The position numbers and the translations under genes were made by a program. This document shows positions 12,982-21,552 of a stretch of DNA of 64,000 nucleotides, piece by piece. Each line of letters starts with the position of its first letter. The stretch's first letter is position 1. The notes beneath the pieces were generated by a model. It saw nothing but the letters and a program-made list of their open reading frames with translations, was not told where the DNA came from and ran no database searches. Source of the DNA: JAFKFH01 sp017307375 (lineage in GTDB: Bacteria > Pseudomonadota > Alphaproteobacteria > Ferrovibrionales > Ferrovibrionaceae); NCBI GenBank assembly GCA_965229335.1, contig OZ245874.1, positions 7,068,001 to 7,132,000 of the forward strand, read 5' to 3'.

Positions 12982-14730
12982 GTGCCGGCCGTCGCCGTCG
13001 ACGGCGCGGGCGATGGCATGGACAAGGTTTCCGAACAGAACATTCCCGGCGCAAGCCCATCGCGACTCTCGGCAATCCGGCGCCTTCCAGGCCTTGCCGC
13101 CATCGGTACCGTACTGGTCCTCGGCGCGCTCGCGCTGATCATCCTGGTTGCCGGGCAGAGCGCGATCAGTCAGCGGCGTGCCACCGCCCGGATCGAACAG
13201 CAGGCTGGCCTCGCGCAGGATCTCGCAACGGCCCTGGTTACCGCCGAAAACGGCGCGCGCGGCTTCGTGCTGACCGGCGATCCCGATGCCCTCGAGCCCT
13301 ATTACCGCGGCCGCGAGCAGGCCCAGGTCGCGCTGGCGCGGGCCGCCGGTTACCTGGACGAGTGGCAACGGCGCGGCGAGGTCGAGCAGCCGCTGGCCGA
13401 CATGGCCAACCGGCGGCTCGCCGCGCTGGGCCAGATGGTCGAACTGGCCTATCGCGAGTTGGCCGACCCGGCCTACCGGCCGAGGCGGCCGGCGGCGATG
13501 CCGGGCACCGGCGATGAACTGCGCCGCGGGCTGGACCGGGCCGTCGCGGCGATGCGGGCGGAAACCGCGGCCAATCTCGAGCAGTTGAACCACCGCACCA
13601 ACATCCTGCTGCCCGCGATGACCGCGGTCCTGGTGCTGGGGCTGGGGCTGTCTCTGCTCGGCTTCGTCGCCATCCGGCGCGAGAATCGGGACCGGCATCT
13701 GAGCGATATGCGACTGGCCCAGCATGTGCGCGAAGTCGCGTTGCTGCGCGGCTTGACGCAGGGCATGCAGACCGTGCGCGACCGCGCCGGCGGGCATCGC
13801 GTGATCGCCGAGCAATTGGCCGACGTCTTCGCCGACTGCTCGGGTCTGCTGTTCCTCTACGACCCGCAGCGCGATCGCTTTGTCCCTGTCGCCGACTGGG
13901 GGCCGCTGATCGTCGCGGCCGACCGGACCGAGATGCTGCCCGCCGACTGCCTGGCCGCCCGGCGCGCCCAGGCCGTGACCGGCCGGCGCGACCTTGTCCA
14001 TGCCGCCTGCGACCATGTCGAGGACGAGGCCTATTGCTACCGATGCCTGCCGATCCTGATCGACGGCCAGATCACTGCGATCCTGCATCTGAGACTGGCC
14101 GGTACCGCCGAGCCCGAGGCCGCCTTCGCCGCGCTGGGTTCGCTGCCGGAATCGGCGGCCGCGCTGCTCGGCCTGGCCCTTTCGACCCTAGACCTGCGCG
14201 AGCGGCTCGACACGCAGGCCCTGCATGATCCGCTGACCGGCCTGTGCAACCGTGGCTTCCTCGACGAAGTCCTGCGCCGGGAACTCGACCGGGCGGCGGC
14301 GGGGGGACGGCCGCTGGCCCTGGTCGTCGCGGGCATCGACAACTTCCAGGCCTTGGGCGAACGGCACGGAGTCCGCGCCGGGGACGAGATCCTGAAGACC
14401 GTCGCGGGGTTCCTGCGCAGCCAGTTGCGCGATGCCGACCTGCTGTGCCGCTTCGGTGGCGACAGGATGGCCCTGCTGCTGCCGGACACCGACATCGACG
14501 AAGCCTGCCGCATCGCCGACCAGTTGCGGCGCGGCGTCGCGCGGCTGCGCCCGGCCATCGGCCGGGAAATCGTCGAGGACCTGTCGCTGTCCGTAGGCGT
14601 GGCCGGGGCCGGCAGGGACGGCCGCACCGCGGAAGCCCTGGCGGCGGCGGCCGAGCGCGCCGTTTCGCGGGCGAAACTCGCAGGCCGCGATCGTGTCTCC
14701 CGCGCCGACGAGGTCGTCGGCGCCGCTTGA
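12982..14730 (+). CDS. CHASE3-GAF-GGDEF protein with degenerate GGDEF motif
   Basis: The 582-residue protein has two membrane segments (~40-60 and ~212-232) flanking a periplasmic CHASE3-like sensor (ENGARGFVLTGDPDALEPYY), a cytoplasmic GAF-like region and a C-terminal GGDEF fold (HDPLTGLCNRGFLDEVL). The active-site loop reads FGGDRM at residues 491-496 instead of GG[DE]EF. The fourth residue, a metal-binding Glu in diguanylate cyclases, is Arg, so cyclase activity is probably lost. It may bind c-di-GMP or GTP as an effector, or signal by protein contact. No EAL domain is present. The start is uncertain: GTG at 12982 or ATG at 13018, neither with a strong ribosome site. Confidence 0.82.
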   Translation: MPAVAVDGAGDGMDKVSEQNIPGASPSRLSAIRRLPGLAAIGTVLVLGALALIILVAGQSAISQRRATARIEQQAGLAQDLATALVTAENGARGFVLTGDPDALEPYYRGREQAQVALARAAGYLDEWQRRGEVEQPLADMANRRLAALGQMVELAYRELADPAYRPRRPAAMPGTGDELRRGLDRAVAAMRAETAANLEQLNHRTNILLPAMTAVLVLGLGLSLLGFVAIRRENRDRHLSDMRLAQHVREVALLRGLTQGMQTVRDRAGGHRVIAEQLADVFADCSGLLFLYDPQRDRFVPVADWGPLIVAADRTEMLPADCLAARRAQAVTGRRDLVHAACDHVEDEAYCYRCLPILIDGQITAILHLRLAGTAEPEAAFAALGSLPESAAALLGLALSTLDLRERLDTQALHDPLTGLCNRGFLDEVLRRELDRAAAGGRPLALVVAGIDNFQALGERHGVRAGDEILKTVAGFLRSQLRDADLLCRFGGDRMALLLPDTDIDEACRIADQLRRGVARLRPAIGREIVEDLSLSVGVAGAGRDGRTAEALAAAAERAVSRAKLAGRDRVSRADEVVGAA

Positions 14731-14782
14731 CATCGGCCGGCCCCGCCCCTTCGATAGGCGCCGCGGTTGCGGGGGAGCGACA

Positions 14783-15409
14783 ATGACCGAGAAGATCACG
14801 CTGCACGGCAGCTTCCTGTCGGCCCCGACCTACAAGGTCGGGCTGATGCTGGCGCTGACCGGGCGGGATTTCGCCTACCGGCATGTCGACCTGTCGAAAG
14901 GCGAACACAAGTCGCCCGGCTATCTCGACCTGAACCGCTTCGGCCAGGTCCCGGTACTGCGCCACGGGGCCGAAACGGTGGTCCAGTCCAACGTTATCCT
15001 GGACTACCTCGCCGACCTCACCGGGGCATTCGGCGGTGCCGACGCGAACGAGCGTCGCCAGGCGCGCGAGTGGCTGGCCTGGGAAGCCGACCGGCTGCTG
15101 ACCTGGGTCGGCCGCACCCGGTTCTTCACCCGGTTCATGCGGCCCGATCCGGCGGTCGCCGACTATTTCCGCGCCCAGGCCGACGGCGGCATCCAGGTGA
15201 TCGACGACTGCCTGCAGGACAGGGAGTGGCTGGTCGGATCGGGACCGACCATCGCCGATATCGGTTGCTATGCCTGCCTCGCCTATGCCGACGAGGCCAA
15301 TATCACGCTCGACGACTGGCCCCAGGTCGCGGCATGGGCCGCGCGCATCCGCGGGCTGCCCGGCTACAAGGCGCCTTACGACCTGCTGCCCACCGGCGAC
15401 CGCGACTGA
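14783..15409 (+). CDS. Glutathione S-transferase family protein
   Basis: The 208-residue cytoplasmic protein has an N-terminal thioredoxin-like domain (LHGSFLSAPTYKVGLMLAL, with the cis-Pro motif RFGQVPVLRHG and VVQSNVILDYLAD for glutathione gamma-glutamyl binding) and an all-helical C-terminal domain with the N-capping motif IADIGCYACLAYADE. Substrate is not predictable. The ATG at 14783 follows GGGGGAG and is preferred over an upstream in-frame start at 14693 that overlaps the preceding gene. It ends 2 nt before the stop of the convergent HemY-like gene. Confidence 0.85.
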   Translation: MTEKITLHGSFLSAPTYKVGLMLALTGRDFAYRHVDLSKGEHKSPGYLDLNRFGQVPVLRHGAETVVQSNVILDYLADLTGAFGGADANERRQAREWLAWEADRLLTWVGRTRFFTRFMRPDPAVADYFRAQADGGIQVIDDCLQDREWLVGSGPTIADIGCYACLAYADEANITLDDWPQVAAWAARIRGLPGYKAPYDLLPTGDRD

Positions 15410-15411
15410 CG

Positions 15412-16788
15412 CTAACCCTCGGCCGGCGGCGGCGGCACGGGGTCGGCCGGCGGGACCGGCCGCGACGACAGCATCTCGCCTTTCTCTGCAAGCGGCGTCT
15501 CGGGCACGACGACAGGCGGCTGGCGCCAGGCCATCGCATCGAAGGCGCCGCAGTTCGGGCAGTGGCTATGCCACTCGGGGGCGGCATGGCCGCAATGACC
15601 GCAGACCCAGGAGGGATCGACGCTGTCGGCGGCCAGTTCGAGCCAGCGCCGCAGGTCGCCGCCCTCGGCCTCCGCGATCCGGGCGCGCAGGCGGAAGACG
15701 CGGGGGCTGCCCTCGGCAATGCCGTCCAGGGCGGAACGGGCGCCGGCCACGTCGCCGGCTGCCAGATGCGCGTCGGCCAGCACGATGCGGCTTTCGGCAT
15801 GGTCCGGTGCCGCATGGGTCAGTTCGCGCAGCCGGCGCAACCGGTCGCCGTCGCCGCTCGCGCCCATGGCTTCCAGGTAAAGCCGGGCAAGCGTGGGATG
15901 GGGGGCGATGCCCCAGGCGGCACGGACCACCTTGGCCGCCTTGTTGCCCTGGCCCTGGTGGATCAGCAATTCGGCATAGAGCGCCGTGGCCGGCACGAGA
16001 TCGGGGGCCGCACCATGCGCGCTCTTGGCCAGCTTCAGTGCCACCGGGCCGTCACCGGCCGCCACCGCGTCGCGGGCCCGCGCCAGCTCGATCAGGCCGC
16101 GCTTGCGCTGCCCCTCCGCCGCGGGCAGCGCCTTGCGCTTGAGCGCGGCATCGAGATGGACCTGGGCGTCAGCCCAGTCGCCCTGGGCGGTCTCGAGGTC
16201 CAGCAGGGTCTTGGCCGTCCAGGCCGCGTCGGGCTTGAGCGCGAAGGCCTGGCGGGCATAGTCGAGGGCGCGCGCCCGGTCGCCGGCCCGCAGCGCCTGA
16301 CCGACCAGGCCGCGCAAGCCGAGGAATTCGGTTTCGGGGTGGCCGAGCATCGCGGCGTAGTGGCGCCCGGCCTCGTCCTCGTCGCCCGCCGCCTGCGCCG
16401 CCTGGGCCGAAAGCAACAGCGCCAGCGCGGGCTGGTCCAGCAGCTTTTTCGCCCGCTGCGCCGCCGCCTGTGCCGCCCGCGCATCGCCGGCGGCGATCGC
16501 CACCATGCCTTCGGTGAAGGCGCGATAGCCCTCGCGCCGCGACCGGGCGCCCGAACCGAGCCGCCAGGCCAGCGGCGCACGGCGCATCAGCCGCAACAGG
16601 CGGCTCAACCCGGCCGCGACGACCATCAGCACCAGAATGGCGAAGCCGAACAGGGCCAGCGGTGCATCGAGCCGCCAGCCGCCCCAGTCGATCGCCACCC
16701 GCCCCGGATGGTCGGCGACCCAGACCGCGCCGAACGCCACGACGGCGGCCAGCGCGAAAAAGAAGATCAGCCGCAGGAAAACCATCAT
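15412..16788 (-). CDS. hemY: HemY-like membrane protein with TPR repeats and C-terminal zinc ribbon
   Basis: The 458-residue protein has two N-terminal membrane segments (residues ~4-24 and ~45-65) matching the HemY N-domain, helical TPR-type repeats over ~85-400, and a C-terminal zinc-ribbon pattern (CGHCGHAAPEWHSHCPNCG) followed by a proline-rich tail. HemY-N proteins are encoded with heme biosynthesis genes and are thought to organise late tetrapyrrole steps at the membrane; this is not the oxygen-dependent protoporphyrinogen oxidase also called HemY. Its ATG overlaps the stop of the mitofilin-like gene (ATGA), indicating translational coupling within hemC-hemD-mitofilin-HemY. Confidence 0.82.
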   Translation of the reverse strand: MMVFLRLIFFFALAAVVAFGAVWVADHPGRVAIDWGGWRLDAPLALFGFAILVLMVVAAGLSRLLRLMRRAPLAWRLGSGARSRREGYRAFTEGMVAIAAGDARAAQAAAQRAKKLLDQPALALLLSAQAAQAAGDEDEAGRHYAAMLGHPETEFLGLRGLVGQALRAGDRARALDYARQAFALKPDAAWTAKTLLDLETAQGDWADAQVHLDAALKRKALPAAEGQRKRGLIELARARDAVAAGDGPVALKLAKSAHGAAPDLVPATALYAELLIHQGQGNKAAKVVRAAWGIAPHPTLARLYLEAMGASGDGDRLRRLRELTHAAPDHAESRIVLADAHLAAGDVAGARSALDGIAEGSPRVFRLRARIAEAEGGDLRRWLELAADSVDPSWVCGHCGHAAPEWHSHCPNCGAFDAMAWRQPPVVVPETPLAEKGEMLSSRPVPPADPVPPPPAEG

Positions 16789-17909
16789 TGGCGCCCGTCG
16801 GGCAGGCCGGCGAACAGCGCCTGTTCGAGCGCGGCCAGGGCCTGCTCGGCCGCCACGCGGCGGCCGGCCAGGTCGGCCCAGCCCTTCGCCGCCTCGGCGG
16901 CAGCCGGCGGCAGCGCGCGGACCTCGGCCAGCGCCGCGGCGGCGTCGCCTTCGGCCAGCCGCCGTTCGGCGCGTGCCACCCGGGCATCGACGTCGTCGCC
17001 CTCGATTTCGCCGGTCCGGCGGATCGAGACCAGGCCGGCGAGGCGGTCGCGGGTCTTGTCCCACCAGCTGTCGCCGCCGGCCGCCTGGGCGGCGGCGACG
17101 ATCTCGGCGGCGGGAAAGCGATTCTGCAACTCGGCCAGCCGCGGGACGCCGCTGGCGGCCGATTCGGCCAGCGTGTCGAACCCCTCCGGCGGCGGCTTGG
17201 GTGCGAACCGGCCCAGCCGGTCGAGCTCGGCCCGATAGGGCCTGCCGGCACGCAGCGCATCGCGCAGCGGTTGCAAGGCCGCGGTCACCGCTGCCACGGT
17301 ATCGATCGCGCGCGCGTTGCCGCGGGCCGATTCCTCCAGCGCCGCGAGCCGCTCGGGCAGCCTCGCCGCGAGCGCGCTGGTCAGTTCGGCCTTGACCGCG
17401 CCGATCGCCTCGTCCAGCGCGGCGACATGGGCGGTCAACGCCCCTTGCGTCTTCTTCAGATCGTCGATCCGCGCCTCGAGCGGGCCGAGATCGACGGCCG
17501 CGGCCTTTTCCCTGGCCGCGGCCTCGAGCGCGGCCAGGCGCTGCTGCAGCCCGGCCAGGCGGTCGCCCTCGCCCGCCGCCGAAGCGGCGAAGGCGGCCTC
17601 GATGCGCCGAAAACGGGCCTCCAGCTCGCTCAATGCCGGCTGGCCGCCGCCGGCGGCCTTGACCTGCTCGGCAACCCCGCGAATCTGCGTCTGGACGGCC
17701 ACGATCCGGTCGGAAACCGCGCGCCATTCGCGCCAGGCCCAGGTCGCGCCGTAGGCGATCGGCGCGACCACCGCGATCAGCACGAGGATCGCCACGATCA
17801 TGGCGGCGCGTGTGCCCGACGAGGGGGCGGGGCGGGGCCGGACCTCGACGGCGTCGACGTCGATCGGCGGCGGGGTTTCTGGGTTTCGCGGTGGGGTCGT
17901 CTCGCTCAT
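16785..17909 (-). CDS. Mitofilin/Mic60-like inner-membrane protein (COG4223)
   Basis: The 374-residue protein has a proline-rich cytoplasmic N-terminus, one membrane segment (~36-56), a long coiled-coil region (~75-240, alternating A, L, E, R heptads) and a C-terminal helical domain resembling the mitofilin signature. Alphaproteobacterial homologues of mitochondrial Mic60 are typically encoded beside hem genes and help shape intracytoplasmic membranes. It is placed between hemD (stop of hemD is 16 nt... upstream gene ends at 17926) and the HemY-like gene, which its stop codon overlaps. The start at 17909 gives the expected short cytoplasmic tail. A HemX-type annotation is an alternative name for the same family position. 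Confidence 0.78.
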   Translation of the reverse strand: MSETTPPRNPETPPPIDVDAVEVRPRPAPSSGTRAAMIVAILVLIAVVAPIAYGATWAWREWRAVSDRIVAVQTQIRGVAEQVKAAGGGQPALSELEARFRRIEAAFAASAAGEGDRLAGLQQRLAALEAAAREKAAAVDLGPLEARIDDLKKTQGALTAHVAALDEAIGAVKAELTSALAARLPERLAALEESARGNARAIDTVAAVTAALQPLRDALRAGRPYRAELDRLGRFAPKPPPEGFDTLAESAASGVPRLAELQNRFPAAEIVAAAQAAGGDSWWDKTRDRLAGLVSIRRTGEIEGDDVDARVARAERRLAEGDAAAALAEVRALPPAAAEAAKGWADLAGRRVAAEQALAALEQALFAGLPDGRQ

Positions 17910-17925
17910 GGCCTCACCCGGTACG

Positions 17926-18624
17926 CTAGAGAAGCTCGAATAGGGACTCGGCCGTCGGCTGGGCCGAGACATGGACCGCCGCCCAGGGCAATGCGCGCAC
18001 CTCGGCTGCGACGGCGGCGCTGAGGCAGCAGGCCCGGACAACCGAAACAGCGTCGGCCACGCCCTCGCGCCGGCTGAGCCTAGCAAACAGCGCCGCGGTT
18101 CGGGGAGAGAAAAACAAGGCGGCGTCGAGCCTTGTGGCCTTAAGCGCGGCCACCGTCGCAGGACCGAGCCGGCTGGCCGCGCGCGCCTCGTAGAGCACCG
18201 CGCGGACCACGTCATAACCGGCGGGCCGAAGTTCCGCGACGAGATCAGCGGCCACGTCGGCGCCGGAAACATGCAGCAGGCGGCCCGCGCCGGGGGTAAA
18301 TCGCTGCCGGACCAGGGCGAGCATCGCCCGGGCGTCGCCGCCGGCCTCGACGACCGCCGCGAAACCGGCCGCGGCGAGGTCGGCGGCGGTCCGGCCGCCC
18401 ACCGCCACGGTCAAGACGTCGCGGCGCGGGGTGGCGGCGGCAAGCGCGCGCGCGCCGTTGACCGACGTGACCAGCACCGCCGCGACGCCATCAAGCGGCG
18501 GCAGGTCGCCAGGCCGCGCCACGATCTCCAGCAACGGATCGATCAGCACGTCGTGGCCAAGGGCGGCCAGGTGGCGCGCGGTCTCGGCCGCCTGCTCGGC
18601 CGGCCGGGTGACCAGGATTCGCAT
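17926..18624 (-). CDS. hemD: Uroporphyrinogen-III synthase
   Basis: The 232-residue protein closes the linear hydroxymethylbilane tetrapyrrole with inversion of ring D to give uroporphyrinogen III. The N-terminus MRILVTRPAEQAAETARHL, the segment VLVTSVNGARALAAA and the C-terminal ALFFSPRTAALFARL are characteristic of this poorly conserved family. The start codon shares one base with the hemC stop (TGATG), so the two are translationally coupled. The order hemC-hemD then membrane proteins is common in Alphaproteobacteria. Confidence 0.9.
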   Translation of the reverse strand: MRILVTRPAEQAAETARHLAALGHDVLIDPLLEIVARPGDLPPLDGVAAVLVTSVNGARALAAATPRRDVLTVAVGGRTAADLAAAGFAAVVEAGGDARAMLALVRQRFTPGAGRLLHVSGADVAADLVAELRPAGYDVVRAVLYEARAASRLGPATVAALKATRLDAALFFSPRTAALFARLSRREGVADAVSVVRACCLSAAVAAEVRALPWAAVHVSAQPTAESLFELL

Positions 18625-19553
18625 CAGCCGAAGAACCCGGCGCCCCCGCGCACCTTCAGCTCGGCCCCCGCATCGGTACCGAGCGCCACGCCGTCGGCCG
18701 CAGATCCGCGGCGATCGGCAAAGATGACCTCCGAGCCGTCCGGCCGCACGATCAGCGCCTGCAGATGCAGGCCGCCGGCGTCGATGACGGCATGGCCCGC
18801 GATCGGTGTGCGGCACGATCCGTCGAGGGCGGCGAGCAGCGCGCGCTCGGCCGCCACGCAAAGATGAGTCGGACGATGATCGAGCGGCGCCAGCCGCGCC
18901 AGCGTGGCCGCGTCCCCGGCCCGGCATTCGAGGCCGATGGCGCCCTGGGCCACCGCCGGCAACATCTCGTCGATCTCCAGGATCGTCTGCGCCTTGTCGG
19001 CCAGTCCGAGGCGGCGCAACCCCGCCAGCGCCAGCAACGTCGCGTCGACCTCGCCACGGGCGAGCTTGTCGAGCCGGGTACCGACGTTGCCGCGGAACGT
19101 CACGACCTTGAGATCGGGACGGCGATGGCGGAGAATCGCCTGGCGGCGCAGCGACGCGGTGCCGACCACCGCCCCGTCATGCAGGCCGGCCAGGCCGCAA
19201 CCGTCGCGGGTCAGCAGCACGTCGCGCGGATCCTCGCGCGGCAGGAACGCCGCCAGGACCAGGCCGTCGGGCAGCGCCGTCGGCATGTCCTTCATCGAAT
19301 GGACCGCGAGGTCGATGTCGCCGGCCAGCAATGCCTGCTCGATCTCGAGCGTGAACAGCCCCTTGCCGCCGGCTTCCGACAGCGCCCGGTCCTGGATGCG
19401 GTCGCCGGTGGTACGGATCACCACGGTCTCGATCGCGTCGTCGGCCAGGTCGGGATGGGCGGCAAGCAGTCGGGCGCGGGTCTCGGCCGCCTGGGCGAGG
19501 GCGAGCGGCGAACCCCGGGTTCCGATACGAAGGCTATGGCGGCTGGCGGTCAT
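18624..19553 (-). CDS. hemC: Hydroxymethylbilane synthase (porphobilinogen deaminase)
   Basis: The 309-residue cytoplasmic enzyme polymerises four porphobilinogen units into hydroxymethylbilane. It begins with the family motif LRIGTRGSPLALAQA; the catalytic Asp lies in DIDLAVHSMKDMP, arginines in TASLRRQAILRHRRP contact the growing chain, and Cys247 in GSCRTPIAG should carry the dipyrromethane cofactor. Length is normal for the family. It heads the minus-strand tetrapyrrole operon and is divergent from tsaD with a 147-bp gap, a typical alphaproteobacterial arrangement. Confidence 0.96.
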   Translation of the reverse strand: MTASRHSLRIGTRGSPLALAQAAETRARLLAAHPDLADDAIETVVIRTTGDRIQDRALSEAGGKGLFTLEIEQALLAGDIDLAVHSMKDMPTALPDGLVLAAFLPREDPRDVLLTRDGCGLAGLHDGAVVGTASLRRQAILRHRRPDLKVVTFRGNVGTRLDKLARGEVDATLLALAGLRRLGLADKAQTILEIDEMLPAVAQGAIGLECRAGDAATLARLAPLDHRPTHLCVAAERALLAALDGSCRTPIAGHAVIDAGGLHLQALIVRPDGSEVIFADRRGSAADGVALGTDAGAELKVRGGAGFFG

Positions 19554-19700
19554 CGGTGCTAACTCGAAGAAGTCCTTCACATGGAATTCGGGCGCCGCGC
19601 CCCCGAGAGGCTTCAGGGGCGCGCATCCGGCGTTCTCAATCGGATCAATATGACGGATGCGCCAGCCAGACCATAGAATAAGCGTCGCAGAGGCCGACCG

Positions 19701-20768
19701 GTGATCGTGCTGGGCCTGGAATCGAGCTGCGACGAGACCGCCGCGGCGATCGTGCGCGACGCGCTTGCCCCCGGCGAGCGGATCCTGGCCGACCTCGTGC
19801 TGTCGCAGCTTGACGACCACGCGCCCTATGGCGGCGTGGTCCCGGAAATCGCGGCGCGCGCCCATCTCGACCATCTCGACCGGCTGGTCGCCGGCGCGCT
19901 GGATCGCGCCGGACTGACCCTGGCACAGGTCGACGCGATCGCGGTGACGGCCGGCCCCGGGCTGATCGGCGGGTTGCTGGTCGGGTTGAACATGGCGCAG
20001 GGTCTGGCCCGCGGGGCCGGCAAGCCGCTGATCGCCGTCAATCATCTCGAGGGCCACGCCCTGACGGCGCGACTGGTCGCCGACGTCGACTTTCCCTTCC
20101 TGCTGCTGCTGGTTTCGGGCGGTCACTGCCAGCTTGTCGCGGTCGAGGGTCTCGGGCGGTATCGCCGGCTCGGCACCACCATCGACGATGCGGTCGGCGA
20201 AGCCTTCGACAAGGTCGCCAAGCTGCTCGGCCTCTCCTACCCCGGCGGACCGGCCGTCGAGCGCGCCGCGGCGTCGGGCGATGCCACGCGCTTTCCCCTG
20301 CCCCGCCCGATGATCGGCCGGCCGGGCTGCGACTTTTCGTTCTCCGGCCTGAAGACCGCGGTCCGCCAGCTGGTCGACCGGCTCGGCCGCGACCGCGACG
20401 ACCAGGCCACCGCCGATATCGCGGCAAGTTTCCAGGATACGGTGGCCCGCGTGCTGGCCGACCGGGTCGGGCATGCGCTGGACTGGTTCGCCGCGCATCA
20501 TCCGGGCGGACGTCATCTCGTCGTGGCCGGCGGGGTCGCGGCCAACCGCGCCATCGGCCGTCGGCTCGAGGCGCTGACCGCCGCGCGCGGCATCTCGACC
20601 ATCCTGCCGCCGCGGCAGCTCTGCACCGACAATGCCGCGATGATCGCCTGGGCCGGCCTGGAACGGGCGCGGGCCGGGCTGATCGACCCCGGCCCGGCGG
20701 CGGCGCGGGCGCGCTGGCCGCTCGATCCCGGCGCCGAACCGAAACCCTATGCGGGAGTGAAGGCATGA
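19701..20768 (+). CDS. tsaD: tRNA N6-adenosine threonylcarbamoyltransferase
   Basis: The 355-residue ASKHA-fold enzyme transfers threonylcarbamoyl from TsaC's product to A37 of tRNAs that read ANN codons, together with TsaB and TsaE. It starts at GTG with MIVLGLESSCDETAAAIV; the metal ligands His115 and His119 lie in NHLEGHALTA, the nucleotide loop is LLLVSGGHCQL and the C-terminal Asp ligand is in CTDNAAMIAW. Its stop overlaps the start of the next gene by ATGA, coupling it to a 2OG-oxygenase family protein. Confidence 0.96.
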   Translation: MIVLGLESSCDETAAAIVRDALAPGERILADLVLSQLDDHAPYGGVVPEIAARAHLDHLDRLVAGALDRAGLTLAQVDAIAVTAGPGLIGGLLVGLNMAQGLARGAGKPLIAVNHLEGHALTARLVADVDFPFLLLLVSGGHCQLVAVEGLGRYRRLGTTIDDAVGEAFDKVAKLLGLSYPGGPAVERAAASGDATRFPLPRPMIGRPGCDFSFSGLKTAVRQLVDRLGRDRDDQATADIAASFQDTVARVLADRVGHALDWFAAHHPGGRHLVVAGGVAANRAIGRRLEALTAARGISTILPPRQLCTDNAAMIAWAGLERARAGLIDPGPAAARARWPLDPGAEPKPYAGVKA

Positions 20769-21403
20769 AGGCCACCATCGCCGATGTCGGCGTGACGGCG
20801 TGTTTTGCGACGCCGGTGATCGCGGCGCAGCTGGCCGAGGCGGCGAAGCTGAACGAACAGCTGGCCCGCACCATCCTGCAGCGCGAGGGCGCGACCAAGG
20901 GGACCGAGCATTCCAATCTCGGCGGCTGGCAATCGAGCTGGGATTTCCAGGACTGGGGCGGACCGGCGGTCAAGGCGGTGCTCGACGCCGCCAGGCAGCT
21001 CGCCAATCGCTATACCGCCGACCGCCAGGGACGGCCGGTACAGGTCGACTGGAAGGTCAACTGCTGGGCCAACGTCAACCGGTCCGGCCATGCCAATGTC
21101 GTCCACACCCATCCCGGCTGCTACTGGTCGGGCAGCTATTACGTGGATGACGGCGGGGTCGGCGCCGATCCGCGGCTGGGCGGCGAATTCGAGATGCAGG
21201 ATCCGCGCGGCGTCGGCCCGGCGATGTATGCGCCGAGCCTGGCCTATGCCCTGCCCGGCATGCTGTCGGTCGGCGCGTCCGAAACCATTCCGCCGAAAGC
21301 CGGCATGCTGATCCTGTTCCCGCCCTGGTTGCCGCACGGGGTCCTGCCTTATCGCGGGAACCGCACCAGGATCTCGATCGCCTTCAATCTCAGCGTCTAC
21401 TGA
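20765..21403 (+). CDS. TIGR02466-family putative 2OG-Fe(II) oxygenase
   Basis: The 212-residue cytoplasmic protein matches the TIGR02466 / PF13759 family of predicted 2-oxoglutarate- and Fe(II)-dependent dioxygenases. Possible iron ligands are His in NVVHTHPGCYWSGSYYV and His in PPWLPHGVLPY, followed by Arg in NRTRISIAFNLSVY, which would bind 2-oxoglutarate; the acidic ligand is not obvious. Substrate is unknown for the family. It is translationally coupled to tsaD, so a role in modifying tRNA or a translation component can be considered but is only inference from position. Confidence 0.75.
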   Translation: MKATIADVGVTACFATPVIAAQLAEAAKLNEQLARTILQREGATKGTEHSNLGGWQSSWDFQDWGGPAVKAVLDAARQLANRYTADRQGRPVQVDWKVNCWANVNRSGHANVVHTHPGCYWSGSYYVDDGGVGADPRLGGEFEMQDPRGVGPAMYAPSLAYALPGMLSVGASETIPPKAGMLILFPPWLPHGVLPYRGNRTRISIAFNLSVY

Positions 21404-21552
21404 TCGCCTCGGAAGCGGCGGCGAAACCCGCAGCTGGCGGTCCTACGTTATTTTACAACCCTTCGACAAACGGAGGCATGGCCGAAGGCTATAAGAATCG
21501 GGCCGCGCTACGGGCCTTCCGCACGTAATGCGTGCGCGATGGAGGGTTCGTC

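Noticed and set aside
14767..17238. 823-codon plus-strand frame across GST, HemY-like and mitofilin genes
   Set aside because: It is a shadow frame of three recognisable proteins.
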